Source: Steromphala cineraria (Eukaryota > Mollusca > Gastropoda > Trochida > Trochidae). From it: a stretch of DNA of 64,000 nucleotides. Made by a program: the position numbers and the translations under genes. The notes below the pieces were generated by a model, which was not told the DNA's origin, did no database searches, and saw only the letters and a program-made list of their open reading frames with translations. This document shows, piece by piece, positions 22,521 through 35,542 of the stretch. The stretch spans positions 61,884,239 through 61,948,238 of the forward strand of contig OU744723.1 of the NCBI GenBank assembly GCA_916613615.1. The letters run 5' to 3'. Position 1 is the first letter of the stretch. Every line of letters begins with the position of its first letter.

Positions 22521-23065
22521 AATAGAGCCATTGGCTCTGTAGCTCATCAGGCTTCATATCAATTTTGCTTTAGGGTGTTGCAAATGTGTTTCTCCCCTTA
22601 GGAGGGTCCACAGGGTCACCAAATGTACAATTTAGAATCCTCCTTATCTAACTTAAGAGTCTTAGACAAGAATTCAGCTTTCTCTTCCTAAGCTTATGGA
22701 GAAAAATATGGAAATAGGTTTTAAAGGTGTGACCCTTTTAAAGGGCCAAAGGGTCAGCAAAGTTATGAATCCTATTCCTTACTAGTCATGTGGTATGAAC
22801 ACAAGGTTTCAGCTTTCTAAGCCTTCTGCTTCTTGAGAAAAAGATTAAAATAGGTTTTGGCCTCATAAGGGGTCACAGGACTGCAAAAGCTATAAATTAT
22901 GGTCCTCACTAGTCAAGGAGTATATACACAAAGTTTCTAGGCCCAGGCCTCATGCTTATGGAGAAGAAGTGGAAAATGCACAAAGTTTACGGATGAATGG
23001 ATGGACAGATGCCATGCCATGCCATAAGCCCATCGGGCCTTACAGGCCAGATGAGCTAAAACTTG
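22521..23065 (+). repeat. Composite element family A, copy 6
   Basis: It begins ATAGAGCCATTGGCTCTGTA one AAAA run after copy 5 and ends TTACAGGCCAGATGAGCTAA. Two or three diverged monomers sit inside. The tail-to-head join with copy 5 shares a single A-run. Confidence 0.82.
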
Positions 23066-23645
23066 AGATATGGATCATAATTTGCATTTTGAGCATTATA
23101 TTGTGACCTTGACCTTTAACACTTAGTGAAATGTGTTCATTGATTGTTTGACCTAAGTACAACAATAATGTAATGAATTAAAGTGTTAAAAGTTGAAATA
23201 ATCCATCTTCTCAATATATATAGACCTTGATGTGACCTTGACTTTTGACAGTCACACCAAAACTTTTAAAAATGTTTGTACTTCTCAAGATATATTATAT
23301 ACAAAATCTAAACTTCATAGCACAGAAACTTTCCATGTAATGGTGTTCACAAGGAATTTTGTAGTGATTTTATAAGTCGCGACTTTCACCTTTTACCTTG
23401 AAAGTGAACATTATAATTCCCCGGTGGTGTAAACACTTAGAAATGTTTATGAGTTCTGAAAAGCTTAATAGGATAAAGTTTTACCCAAATTAGTGTACAT
23501 TGCTATAACTCATTTCTCATGACCTTGACCTTTGATCTTCAAGACATACATATTTTTTTCAATTGACTTTCAAACTCAATCAATATTTGCCATCAGGTGA
23601 CCGAGTTTTATTCACCTAGTTGTCATAGCATCTGAAACAAAACTT
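23066..23645 (+). repeat. Diverged family B internal sequence
   Basis: Segments such as TTGTGACCTTGACCTTTAAC, ACTTCTCAAGATATATTATA and CTCATGACCTTGACCTTTGA follow the order of family B copies, but both terminal hairpins are absent. It is an older, end-less copy. Confidence 0.65.
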
Positions 23646-23789
23646 GTCATAGGAGCATCAGTCAGTGTTGCATCCAGGTTTGAAAATTGAGGGGGAGGTC
23701 CCCTCTGGCTTTCATAAAATTTGGGGAGTGACCTGAAATTGTGTGCTAGTGCTGATAGAGAGAACTAACATATATTCAAAAGCAATCAT

Positions 23790-25105
23790 AACTAGATTAG
23801 CGTTTGCGGGATACCGCAAAAGCAGAGCAGCCCCCGGAACTTTGGGTTTCGCCTTACCCTGTTCCGCCTTTTACAGGCCTCACCAAATTGTAAATTTTCT
23901 CGTGACCTTGACCTTTGACTCTCAAGGTCACACAATCAATGAACACATTTCATTGAGTATAACATAATTGTAATGAAATAAAGTGTTAAAAATAAAATTA
24001 ATCCATTTTCTCCATATATGTTGACCTTGCTGTGACCTTGACCTTCGACAGTTAGTACCCAAAACTTTTTGAAAATGTTGTACTTCTCAAGAGATATTAT
24101 ATATACAAAATCTTAACTTCATAGCACAAAAACTTTTCAAGTTATTGTGTTTACAAGGAATTGCAATAACTCATATCTCGTGACCTTGCCCTTTGACCTT
24201 CAAGGTCACACAATAATTGAACACTTTTTATTGAGTATAACAATCATGTATTGATTAAAAGTGATCATAGTTGAAATTAAGCATTTTCGCTAAACCATGC
24301 TTAAGTCATGACCTTGCTGTGACCTTGACCTTTGACAGATTGTAGCCGAAACCTTTTCAAAATTTTTTACTTTTCCAAGGATGATATATACCAAGTTAGA
24401 GCTTCATAGCACAAAACTTTTCAAGTTACTGTGTTTACAAAGAATTTTGTGGTGATTTTATAACTCGTGACCTTGACCTTTGAACTTGAAAGTGAACATG
24501 TCATAATGATTCCCTGGAAGTATTAACATTTAGACATGTTCATGAGTTCTGAAAAGCTAAATGGGATAAAATTATACCCCAATTTAGTGCATTTTGTAAT
24601 AACTCATATCTCATGACCTTGACCTTTGACCTTCAAGGTCACACAATCATTGAACACTTTTTATTGAGTATAACAATCATGTATTGATTAAAAGTGTTCA
24701 TAGTTAAAATAAAGCATTTTCGCTAAAACATGCTTACGTCATGACCTTGCTGTGACCTTGACCTTTGACGGATTGTAGCCAAAACCTTTTCAAAAGTTTT
24801 TACTTTTCCAAGGATGATATATACCAAGTTAGAGCTTCATAGCACAAAAACTTTTCAAGTTATCGCGTTTACAAGGAATTCTTAGAGTGAACACATAGCT
24901 CGTGACCTTGACCTTTGACCTTGAAAGTGAACGTGTCAAAATCGTTCCCCCGAGGTATGAGTAGTAAGGTATGAATAAGAGTTCTGGAAAGCTTAGGGGA
25001 AAAAAGTTATAGCTAGTAGTACAAGTGCGGCGGCGGCGGCGGCGGCGGCGATGGAAACTTCACAAAAACTGATAGCAGCCCTGTCCTTAGACGGGGCTGC
25101 TAATT
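23790..25105 (+). mobile_element. Element family B, copy 2
   Basis: It is nearly identical to copy 1 over its whole length. The same AACTAGATTAGCGTTTGCGG start, the same order of GTGACCTTGACCTTTGACC blocks, and a shorter (CGG)n run at 25027-25050. The 3' hairpin at 25074-25101 has one mismatch in the stem (CCCTGTC for CCCCGTC). Flanks differ from copy 1 on both sides, which fixes the element ends at about AACTAG and GGGGCTGCTAA. Confidence 0.75.
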
Positions 25106-25485
25106 AATATGTAAATGATCTTCCATATCAATATTGCACGCGGTCACAAATTTCAAATGTCAAATGAAGTGTTGAAGTTTTGAAGTTTGATTAAGTCCGT
25201 AAAAATAGGTTATCTTTTGAAGTTTAAATGCAAAGTTGTATAGTCATATTTCCTTCTTCATTCAGCTGAAATCAAGAATAATCCTTCTTCCACTTTATCT
25301 TGAAATAATGGTTCATACCCCGGTAATTATGTTTATCTGAAAGTCAAATCATCGGGAAAAGTCAGCATTTGATTATTCATCGGTCTAACTTACGCGAATT
25401 TTTTAGCTTGAAGCAGGAGTTTCAGAAATTAGAAGCGTTGGATAAGGGAAGAAATCTATAACTCGTTTTATCTAATAGTCTAGTG
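25106..25485. other. Unique AT-rich spacer
   Basis: No array, exon or terminal repeat was seen. Confidence 0.4.
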
Positions 25486-25487
25486 TA

Positions 25488-25700
25488 GTCGTTCGTGTAG
25501 TATCAGTCGTGTTTGTAGTATCAGTCGTGTGTGTAGTGTGTAGTATCAGTCGTGCGTGTAGTGTGTAGTATCAGTCGTGCGTGTAGTGTGTAGTATCAGT
25601 CGTGCGTGTAGTATCAGTCGTGCGTGTAGTATCAGTCGTGCGTGTTGTGTGTAGTATCAGTCGTGCGTGTAGTGTGTAGTATCAGTCGTGTGTAGTGAAT
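25488..25700 (+). repeat. Short minisatellite GTAGTATCAGTCGTGCGTGT
   Basis: About nine tandem units are built from GTAGTATCAGTCGTGCGT with an optional GTGTGTAGT insert, so the spacing alternates between about 21 and 30 bp. Confidence 0.85.
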
Positions 25701-26405
25701 AATATAAGTTATGTTTCTAAAGAAACTACAAAACTAAATTCATTGGGATGATGGTTGATCTTTGTTTCAAGATTGATGTTGCCATCATAAAGATTCTAGG
25801 TAATCATGATGAGGACTAAGTTACTTCAGTTCAGTCACTATCAAGTTATGTTGTAATGATAATCACGAAAAAAAATAATATTTACACATAGGTTTTACCC
25901 TCAAAAGGCATATGAGGAGATCATGATTGACATGTCTAGAAAGTTGATGAAGCTAACAGAACTCCAGAAAGAGTATGTATTTGCATATTTTATCAACAAT
26001 TTACTCAATTGAAAAATAACCAAGGAGTAAAACAAGAGCCATCAGGAGAGATGGCTTCAGCCCCCCGGCCCAACTGAATTTGAATGATCAGTTTTAGCAT
26101 ATATTTTAATATACTGATTGTGTGAATAATGTTGTATGCATACAAGCAGCTCATTCTGTGTGACTTTTAATAACCATCATAAAATTATGATAAACCACAT
26201 TCATTAATAGTAAATGCTTATGTGATGTCATCATCAAGTTCCTCATGTTAATGTGAAGAGAGAGCAAAACTACCATCCTGTTTGATTGAATATGCTGTTT
26301 GATTTAAACACCTTCTTCCCTTTGTGAGACACAGTTTAGCAATTAATTGTAATGTTGGAATGAAGAATGTCATTGAGTTTAAACTCCCTGCAATTTGAAA
26401 GCACA

Positions 26406-26690
26406 AAAATAGAGCCATTGCCATTTCAGCTTTCTAGGACTGATGCTTCTGAAGAAAATGAAGTCTATACGTGAGATTTCATCTTTCTAAGCCTTTTGGT
26501 TTTGGAGAAGAGTCTAAAATAGGTTATCAGGCTATGGCCCATATATGGGGTCACAGGGTCACTAAAGATACAATTTATCATCCTCACTAGTCAAGGAGTC
26601 TGTACACAAAATTTAAGATTTCTAGGCCTTTTTGTTCTGTAGAGGTAGTCAAAAATGCACAAAGACGAACGAGCTAAAAACCTTAAAAAA
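26406..26690 (+). repeat. Truncated family A element
   Basis: AAAATAGAGCCATTGCCATT is followed by two worn monomers (TATGGGGTCACAGGGTCACT, AGTCAAGGAGTCTGTACACA). The 3' block is missing; only GACGAACGAGCTAAAA remains. Confidence 0.65.
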
Positions 26691-27248
26691 CAACACAAAC
26701 ATGACACCCAAGTTTTACTCATGCGACAAACACCTCTTGATGACAAATGTAATGAGCCCATCTGGTCTTATTGGCCTTAGTTATATGTAATGTAATAACA
26801 ATGAAGCAGGCAACTACAAACCTATCAATGGCAGCTGCACGGATATCTCCCCTACGAAGTTCCAGTTCCACGACCCTCTCGCTGTTTTTCTTCCTTTACG
26901 TCTGGTCAGTCCCGATGGTCATCTCCGATTATTCAGCCACAGCGAGTGCCCACGGTCGCACAGTAGGGAAATAGAAAATAATCATTTCAATGTTATCAAA
27001 TATTCAATAGAAACTGTATCAGATGAGTAATTGTTTATTCATTGTTTATTACTCAACCATGGTGAGATCAATCATTAGATAACAATGAGTTGGTAACATA
27101 CATGTACGGAACAACTTTCGAACATCACATTACATTGTCCAATCACCTGATTCTGAACAAATCTTATCTTATCAATCCTACTCTATCTGAATGAGAACAA
27201 GTTCTATGGATTTACAACTTCTTTCTCATTCATCTTACCAACTTCTAA
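26691..27248. other. Spacer with one unexplained open frame
   Basis: A 67-codon plus-strand frame at 26771-26974 contains a hydrophobic LFFFLYVWSVPMVI stretch and, opposite it, an open minus-strand segment rich in charged residues. Neither has a clear splice frame. CG content is locally raised at 26840-26970. It could be a short exon or a relic; undecided. Confidence 0.3.
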
Positions 27249-28880
27249 ATGCCTCTTAAAGAAGAAACCTACTCTATCTTATCCAATTCTACTCTATCTT
27301 ATCCAATCCTACTCCATCTTATCCAATCCTACTCTATCTTATCCAATCCTACTCTATCTTATCCTACTCCTATCTTATCCTACTTTATCTTATCAATCCT
27401 ACTCCATCTTATCAATCCTACTCCATCTGATCCTATCCTACTCTATCTTATCCAATCCTACTCCATCTTATCCAATCCTACTCTATCTTATCCAATCCTA
27501 CTCTATCTTATCCTACTCTATCTTATCCTACTTTATCTTATCAATCCTACTCCATCTTATCAATCCTACTCCATCTGATCCTATCCTACTCTATCTTATC
27601 CAATCCTACTCCATATTATCCTATCCTACTCTATCTCATCCAATCCTACTCTATCTTATCCTATCCTACTCTATCTTATCAATCCTATTCTATCTTATCC
27701 TTTCCTACTCTATCTTATCCTTTCCTACTCTATCCTATCGTACTCTTTCTTATCCTATTCTATCTTATACTTTCCTACTCTATCTTATTCTACTAATTAT
27801 TATCCTATCCTACTGTATCTTATCCTATCCTACTCTATCTTATCAATCCTACTCAATCTTATCCTATCCTAACCTTACTCTATCTTATCCTATCACACCC
27901 TATCTTATCCGGTCCTATCCTACTCTATCTTAACCTATCACACCCTATCTTATCCCATCCTATCCTACTCTATCTTATCCTATCACACCCTATCTTATCC
28001 TATCCTACTCTATCTTAACCTATCACACCCTATCTTATCCCATCCTATCTTACTCTATCTTATCCTATTACACCCTATCTTATCCGGTCCTATCCTACTC
28101 TATCTTATCCTATCACACCCTATCTTATCCTATCCTACTTTATCTTAACCTATCACACCCTTACCTTATCTATCGTATCCTATCCTACTCTATCTTATAC
28201 AACCCTACTCTATCCTATCCTACTCTATCTTATACAACCCTACTCTATCCTATCCTACTCTATCTTATCCTACTCTATCTTATCCTATCACACCCTTACT
28301 ATCTTATTCTATCACAACCTATCTTATCCGATCCTAACCTTTTCTATCCTACCTAATCTTATCCAATCCTAGCCTTATCTTATACTACATTACTATTAGC
28401 TTCACTATCTACTATATCTTATCCAATCCTACTCTATCTTATCCTATCCTAACCTTTTCTATCTTATCCTATCCTAACTTTACTATCTTATCCAATCCTA
28501 CTCTATCTTATCCAATCCTACTCTATCTTATCCTATCCTAACCTTAGTATCTTATCCTATCCTACCCTATGTTACTCAATCCTAAACTGTTCCTTCTTAT
28601 CCTATCCTACCTAAATATTATCCGGTCCTAACCTTTTCTATCCTTTCCTATCCTACATAATCTTATCCAATCCTAGCCGTATCTGATACTACATTACTAT
28701 TAGCTTCACTATTTTGTCCTATCCTGTTCTTGTTATCTTATCCTATCCCTGTTCAATTTCATCCTTTTCTATTCTATCCTTCCTATCCTGTCTTGCCTAG
28801 TATTTGCTATCATATCCGTTATTACCCTATCTTATCCTGACAGTTTCCTATCCCATAACATATCTCGGCCTATCTTACGA
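27249..28880. repeat. 1.6-kb TATCCTAC-type minisatellite
   Basis: Variants of CCTACTCTATCTTATCCAAT recur for 1.6 kb. The basic period is 10-20 bp, with TCCTACTCTATCT and TATCCTATCACACCC subtypes. The left half is homogeneous with longer nested repeats (about 180 bp between 27300 and 27600) and the right half decays from about 28300. One strand is almost free of G. The 109-codon frame at 27249-27578 is only repeat read through. Confidence 0.92.
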
Positions 28881-29257
28881 TACTCTGATACTCTAACCTG
28901 CCTTATGTATCTCCTCTTACATAGAGCCATAATGAAGCAAATGTACATAAACCTGACATCATCTAGTTTAACAAAATTGCCTTTGGATACCCAAGTTTGT
29001 CCATGTGTGCCTCAAACAATCACCATGGTGCGGAGGGTTTGAGAATCTCTCAAGGGGGGGTTGTAACTGGCAGACCTCAAGCTTGAAGAGACCAGAGCTC
29101 TCGCATGTAAGCATCAATGATGTAGAAAGATAAGATACATTATTATGTTCTACCTAAACTAATAAAGGAATTCATGTGAGTGTACTTATTAGTATAAACA
29201 TAAGTTAGGATATAAGTATGGATTAGTATTGAACAGCGCTGCTCTAATGCATGTTAA

Positions 29258-29845
29258 CTTTTTCCATCACCGACACCTCTAGAAGAGCTCTGTACCAGCA
29301 GATGTGCTTCAGATCCAAACAACAGACAAGATGGAGACTTTTTCCATCACCGACACCTCTGGCAGAGCTCTGTACCAGCAGATGTGCTTCAGATCCAAAC
29401 AACAGACAAGATGGAGACTTTTTCCATCACCGACACCTCTGGCAGAGCTCTGTACCAGCAGATGTGCTTCAGATCCAAACAACAGACAAGATGGAGACTT
29501 TTCCCATCACCGACACCTCTGACAGAGCTCTGTACCAGCAGATGTGCTTCAGATCCAAACAACAGACAAGATGGAGACTTTTCCCATCACCGACACCTCT
29601 GGCAGAGTTCTGTACCAGCAAATGTGCTTCAGATCCAAACAACAGACAAGATGGAGACTTTTTCCATCACCGACACCTCTGGCAGAGCTCTGTACCAGCA
29701 GATGTGCTTCAGATCCAAAAACAGACAAGATGGAGACTTTTCCCATCACCGACACCTCTGACAGAGCTCTGTACCAGCAGATGTGCTTCAGATCCAAACA
29801 ACAGACAAGATGGAGACTTTTCCCATCACTGACAACAGATTAGAA
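29258..29845 (+). repeat. 80-bp tandem repeat open in all forward frames
   Basis: Seven copies lie at exact 80-bp spacing with one 79-bp step near 29720. The unit contains CCATCACCGACACCTCTGGC and GATCCAAACAACAGACAAGA. Because 80 is not a multiple of 3, successive copies are read in different frames, yet a 193-codon frame spans the array. All three forward frames of the monomer therefore lack stops. GC content is far above the flanks, so the founder unit may derive from an exon. No start codon context or splice sites support translation. Confidence 0.88.
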
Positions 29846-30330
29846 ATGTGTTGCTTGAAGCCCTTAAGCAATGCAAGTACCTTGAACCTATCTGTTCAAG
29901 GAGCCAGTTTTGTCAATAAAGGTATTGGACAGATAGTCGGCACTCAGAGACCATTGAGCACCAAAAGGCATTAATAATGATATAGGTACATAGTCGATAA
30001 CATCTCCATATGAATTGCTTTTCATTCCAGCTTTTCATCATTTTCCTGAATAAACATAAGACAAAATGTGTATCTTTCTGAAAATGCATTACACCCACAG
30101 ATTTACGTGTAGATACATCATTATGACCTAAATTGTAAATGTATACAATTCAATGAAATAATAAAAATCAACAATGCTATCTGACAAGTATCTGTATGTA
30201 ATTGATGGTATATCTAATTAATTTAATTTAATACCTATGTCATTTAAAATATGCAGTAAATCCACAAATAAACATGGAAGTACATGTTCATCATGAACTA
30301 ATATCTGTTCTTATATGTTTAAACTAAAGT
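29846..30330. other. Unique AT-rich spacer
   Basis: No credible exon was found. The 78-bp array fades in near 30330. Confidence 0.4.
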
Positions 30331-30334
30331 AATT

Positions 30335-33300
30335 AAAAACCACAAACTTGCATGTAGGTATATCATCATCATAAACTAAAATATTAACTAATATATATCT
30401 ACTAAACAAATTAAAACCCACAAACTTACAAGGTATATCATCATCATAAACTAAAACCTTTAATAATATATTTCTAGTAAAGACATTCAAACCCACAAAC
30501 TTACATGTAGGTATATCATCATCATTAACTAAAATATTTGCTTATATATTTCTAGGAAAGACATTCAAACCCACAAACTTACATGTTGGTATATATCATC
30601 ATCATAAAGTATTAAACTAAAATCTTTAATAACATATTTCTAGCAAAGACATTCAAACCAACAAAGTTACATGTAGTTATATCATCATCATGAACTAAAA
30701 CATGTGCTTATATATATATTTCTAGTAAAGACATTCAAACCCACAAACTTACATGTAGGTATATCATCATCATAAACTAAAATCTTTGCTAATATATTTC
30801 TAGTAAAGACATTTAAACCCACAAACTTACATGTAGGTATATCATCATCATAAACTAAAATATTTGCTAATATATTTCTAGTAAAGACATTCAAACCCAC
30901 AAACTTACATGTAGGTATATCATCATCATTAACTAAAATATTTGCTTATATATTTCTAGTAAAGACATTCAAACCCACAAACTTACATGTAGGTATATCA
31001 TCATCATAAACTAAAATCTTTGCTTATATATTTCTAGTAAAGACATTCAAACCCACAAACTTACATGTAGGTATATCATCATCATTAACTAAAATATTTG
31101 CTAATATATTTCTAGTAAAGACATTCAAACCCACAAACTTACATGTAGGTATATCATCATCATGAACTTAAATCTTTGCTTATATATTTCTAGTGAAGAC
31201 ATTCAAACCCACAAACTTACATGTAGGTATATCATCATCATAAACTAAAATATTTGCTAATATATTTCTAGTAAAGACATTCAAACCCACAAACTTACAT
31301 GTAGGTATATCATCATTATTAACTTAAATATTTGCTTATATATTTCTAGTAAAGACATTCAAACCCACAAACTTACATGTAGGTATATCATCATCATAAA
31401 CTAAAATATTTGCTAATATATTTCTAGTAAAGACATTCAAACCCACAAACTTACATGTAGGTATATCATCATCATTAACTAAAATCTTTGCTAATATATT
31501 TCTAGTAAAGACATTCAAACCCACAAACTTACATGTAGGTATATCATCATCATAAACTAAAATCTTTAATAATATATTTCTAGTAAAGACATTCAAACCC
31601 ACAAACTTACATGTAGGTATATCATCATCATTAACTAAAATATTTGCTTATATATTTCTAGTAAGGACATTTGAACCCACAAACTTACATGTAGGTATAT
31701 CATCATCATAAACTAAAATATTTGCTAATATATTTCTAGTAAAGACATTCAAACCCACAAACTTACATGTAGGTATATCATCATCATAAACTAAAATATT
31801 TGCTAATATATTTCTAGTAAAGACATTCAAACCCACAAACTTACATGTAGGTATATCATCATCATTAACTAAAATATTTGCTTATATATTTCTAGTAAAG
31901 ACATTCAAACCCACAAACTTACATGTAGGTATATCATCATCATAAACTAAAATCTTTGCTTATATATTTCTAGTAAAGACATTCAAACCCACAAACTTAC
32001 ATGTAGGTATATCATCATCATTAACTAAAATCTTTGCTTATATATTTCTAGTAAAGACATTCAAACCCACAAACTTACATGTAGGTATATCATCATCATG
32101 AACGTAAATCTTTGCTTATATATTTCTAGTGAAGACATTCAAACCCACAAACTTACATGTAGGTATATCATCATCATAAACTAAAATATTTGCTAATATA
32201 TTTCTAGTAAAGACATTTGAACCCACAAACTTACATGTAGGTATATCATCATCATAAACTAAAATATTTGCCAATATATTTCTAGTAAAGACATTTGAAC
32301 CCACAAACTTACATGTAGGTATATCATCATCATAAACTAAAATATTTGCTAATATATTTCTAGTAAAGACATTCAAACCCACAAACTTACATGTAGGTAT
32401 ATCATCATCTTGAATTAAAATCTATTTCTTTAAAAAAAATTAAAACCCACAAACTTACATGTAGGCATATCATAATCATAAATTTTTAATCTTAACTATC
32501 AAATTTCTAGTAAACAAATTAAAACCCACAAACTTACATGTAGGTATATCATCATCATGAACTTAAATCTTTGCTTATATATTTCTAGTAAAGACATTCA
32601 AACCCACAAACTTACATGTAGGTATATCATCATCATGAACTAATATCTGTTCTTATATGTTTCTAGTAAAGACATTCAAACCCACAAACTTACATGTAGG
32701 TATATCATCATCATAAACTAAAATATTTACTTATATATTTCTAGTAAAGACATTCAAACCCACAAACTTACATGTAGGTATATCATCATCATGAACTGAA
32801 ATATTTGCTTATATATTTCTAGTAAAGACATTCAAACCCACAAACTTACATGTAGGTATATCATCATCTTGAATTAAAATCTGTGTTTATATATTTCTTT
32901 TAAAGAAATTCAAACCCACAAACTGACATGTAGGTATTTCATCATCATGAACTTAAATCTTTGCTAATATATGTCCAGTTCCAAAATTCAAACCCACAAA
33001 CTTACATGTAGGTACATCATCATCCTAAATTAAAATCATAACTGGTATATTTCTAGTAAAAATATTCAAACCCACAAACTTACATGTAGGTATATCATCA
33101 TCATGAACTTGAATCTTTGGTAACATATTTCCATTAAAAACATTCAAACCCACAAACTTACATGTAGGAATATCATCATGAACATAAATCTTTACTTATA
33201 TATTTCCAGTAAAAAAATTCAAACATACAAACTTACATGTTGGTATATCATCTTAAGCTCAAATCTTAACTTGTATATTTCCAGTAAAGACATTCAAACC

Positions 33301-33415
33301 TACAAACTTACATGTAGGTACATCATCATAAATTTAAATATTTGCTAATATATTTTTAGTAAAGACATTCAAACCCACAAACTTACATGTAGGTATATCA
33401 TCATCATAAACTAAA
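30335..33415. repeat. 3.1-kb array of a 78-bp monomer
   Basis: About 39 copies of a 78-bp unit contain GACATTCAAACCCACAAACT, TACATGTAGGTATATCATCA and ATATATTTCTAGTAAA. The period equals 26 codons. On the minus strand a frame beginning VGLNVFTRNI and continuing through YDDDIPTCKF stays open across neighbouring copies until a GCTTATATA variant introduces TAA. Monomer variants (GCTAATATA/GCTTATATA, AAACTAAAA/TTAACTAAA) recur in blocks, a higher-order pattern. Copies decay at both edges and are most alike at 30730-32390. Transcription is not implied. Confidence 0.92.
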
Positions 33416-33496
33416 ATATTTATATTTATAAGTGAGACTAACTAGCTATCTTTAACATCACTTTGCTGAAGAAAGTTAGTAGCTGGAATTGAAATA

Positions 33497-33664
33497 GAAC
33501 TTGCCTGACTAATCATAGGAGGACTGCTGCCTCCTCTGGACAGACAGACAGACAGACAGCAGGGAAAGTGTTTCTGGTCATCAAGTATCCGCAGTTTGGA
33601 TCTTCAAATTCTTCAATGTCCATATTGTTCAGTTGAGTGTTCATTGCTGTTCAATAAATCTGCA
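33497..33664 (-). CDS. Candidate exon with a 43-codon frame
   Basis: On the minus strand GATATTTTTTGCAG is a good acceptor-like signal. About 15 nt later an ATG opens a 43-codon frame containing MDIEEFEDPNCGYLMTRN, then reads through a (TGTC)n run and stops. The acidic start looks protein-like, but no donor with a continuing frame was found and the product is unknown. The (CAGA)n microsatellite inside it argues against a conserved exon. Confidence 0.25.
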
Positions 33665-33669
33665 AAAAA

Positions 33670-34433
33670 TATCAAGCAGCTACACAATATGTACTTATTT
33701 TACAGATCAAGACAATAAAGGAAAATATGCGACAACATTCACACCTTCATTTCAATCTGAATCTTAATACCAATTTGATCAACCTTTGAGACATTGTTTA
33801 GAAGTTTTGGACCAGACAGGACTTCACTGCATTCATCGTTTTTTGCCAATATACAGATTTTAAAACATAATTTCGAAATTGTTAATCATGACACACCTCA
33901 TGTCAGTCTGTATCTGAAAACAGCAATCAGTTGTTGGTGTAAATTTTTTTTGGGTTTCCCAACAGGCGTTATTTTTTACCAAAACATGAGAAATTTAAGA
34001 ATTTTTTTTTACATTTTTTACTTTGACATACCTTTATATCATTATGTATCTCAAGGTCAAATTTGATCAAAATGTAATGATTAGCTAAGAAATTGTGAGC
34101 CGGACAGGACAAGTCCCCAATTTTAACCAGAAATCTGTTTAATGTCTGGAATTGTTACATGTCCTTTTTCTGTTTGAAGTTTTTTTAAAAAAATCAAAAA
34201 GATAAAAAAAAAAACAAGCAAAAAAATGAGCGTGCATCCCTGACTAACTGAATTATTTTTCACTTTCCATGTAGACATCTCTTGCATAGCATTTGAACCC
34301 AAAAGAGGAATTGAGGAGAATGAATGAATTTCTGCACTATTTTGAACAAAGTCTTTTCATATAAAATGACCATTACTATGAAACTTTGCATCTTTTATTT
34401 TCATCTCTCCAAATAAGTTAAAAGAAAAATTTA
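33670..34433. other. Spacer with old repeat fragments
   Basis: Part of this stretch (about 33985-34090: ATCATTATGTATCTCAAGGT, AAAATGTAATGATTAGC) recurs in altered form at 40990-41075. That indicates an old dispersed repeat. No ends were found. Confidence 0.4.
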
Positions 34434-35418
34434 AACTAGATTAGTGTTTGCGGGACACCGCAAAAACAGAGCAGCCCCGAAACTTGGGGTTTCGCCTTAC
34501 CCTGTTCCGCCTTCTACAAGCCTCAACATATTGGGCATTTTCTTGTGACCTTGACGTTTGACACTCAAGGTCACGCAATCAATGAACACATTTCATTGAA
34601 AATAACATTAATGTATCGAATTAAAGTGTTTAAAGTTAAAATAATCCATTTTCTCAATATTTGTTGACCTTGCTGTGACCTTGACCTTTAACAGTTCGTA
34701 CCCAAAACCTTTCCAAAATGTTGTACTTCTCAAGAGATAATATATACAAAATTTAAACTTCATAGCATAAAAGCTTTTCAAGTTAACGCGTTTACAAGGA
34801 ATTTTTTTGTGATTTTATAGCTCATGACCTTGACCTTTGATCTCGAAGGTGAACATGTCATTTTAAGTCCCTAGAGGTGTAAACAATTACACATGTTTAT
34901 GAGTTCTGAAAAGCTTAACGGGATTAAGTTATATCCAAATTAGTTGCACATTGTAATAACATAAATGTCATGACCTTGACCTTTGACCTTCAAGGTTACA
35001 CAATCTATGAACACTTTTCATTGAGTATAACAATCATCTATTGATTAAAAGTGTTCATAGTTAAAAAAAAGCATTTTCGCAAAACCATGCTAAAGTCGTG
35101 ACCTTGCTGTGACCTTGACCTTGAACAGATTGTAGCGAAAACCTTTTCAAAATTTTGTTTACTCTTCCAAGAATGATACATACCAAGTAAGAGCTTCATA
35201 GCACAAAAACTTTTCAAGTTATCGTGTTTACAAGGAATTTTTTAGTGATTTTATAGCTCGTGACCTTGACCTTTGACCTTGAATGTGAACACGTCAAAAT
35301 CGTTCCCCCGAGGTATAAGCAGTAAGTTATGAATACAAGTTCTGTAAAGCTTAGTAGAAAAAAGTTATAGGCATTAGTATGTGCGCGGCGGACGCGGCGG
35401 AAACTGCACAAAACCTGA
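34434..35418 (+). mobile_element. Element family B, copy 3 (3' end lost)
   Basis: It starts AACTAGATTAGTGTTTGCGG with a compensated hairpin change (GGACACC). It has the same block order as copies 1 and 2, including GTGACCTTGACCTTTGACCT, but more diverged. The (CGG)n tract is reduced to GCGCGGCGGACGCGGCGG. The sequence leaves the family at ACCTGATGCTAAAT, before the terminal hairpin, and family D sequence follows. Confidence 0.7.
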
Positions 35419-35540
35419 TGCTAAATATGAAAAGAATAGGATAAATAGTTTTCTGCAATCAGTCAAACAAACTAAAAATTACCGAAATTGGTTCTTAAAT
35501 GGCATAACACACTTCCTAGTGAGGTAGAGTGCATATATAC
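35419..35540 (+). repeat. Family D monomer fragment left of an A insertion
   Basis: GAAAAGAATAGGATAAATAG and CACTTCCTAGTGAGGTAGAG match the family D monomers at 38870-39010 and 40597-40860. The segment stops where family A copy 8 begins. Confidence 0.55.
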
Positions 35541-35542
35541 AA

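Noticed and set aside
27249..27578. 109-codon frame
   Set aside because: It is the TATCC minisatellite read through; stops are absent because of the motif, not selection.
30335..33415. CRISPR-like regular array
   Set aside because: Repeats are directly tandem without unique spacers, and the genome is eukaryotic.
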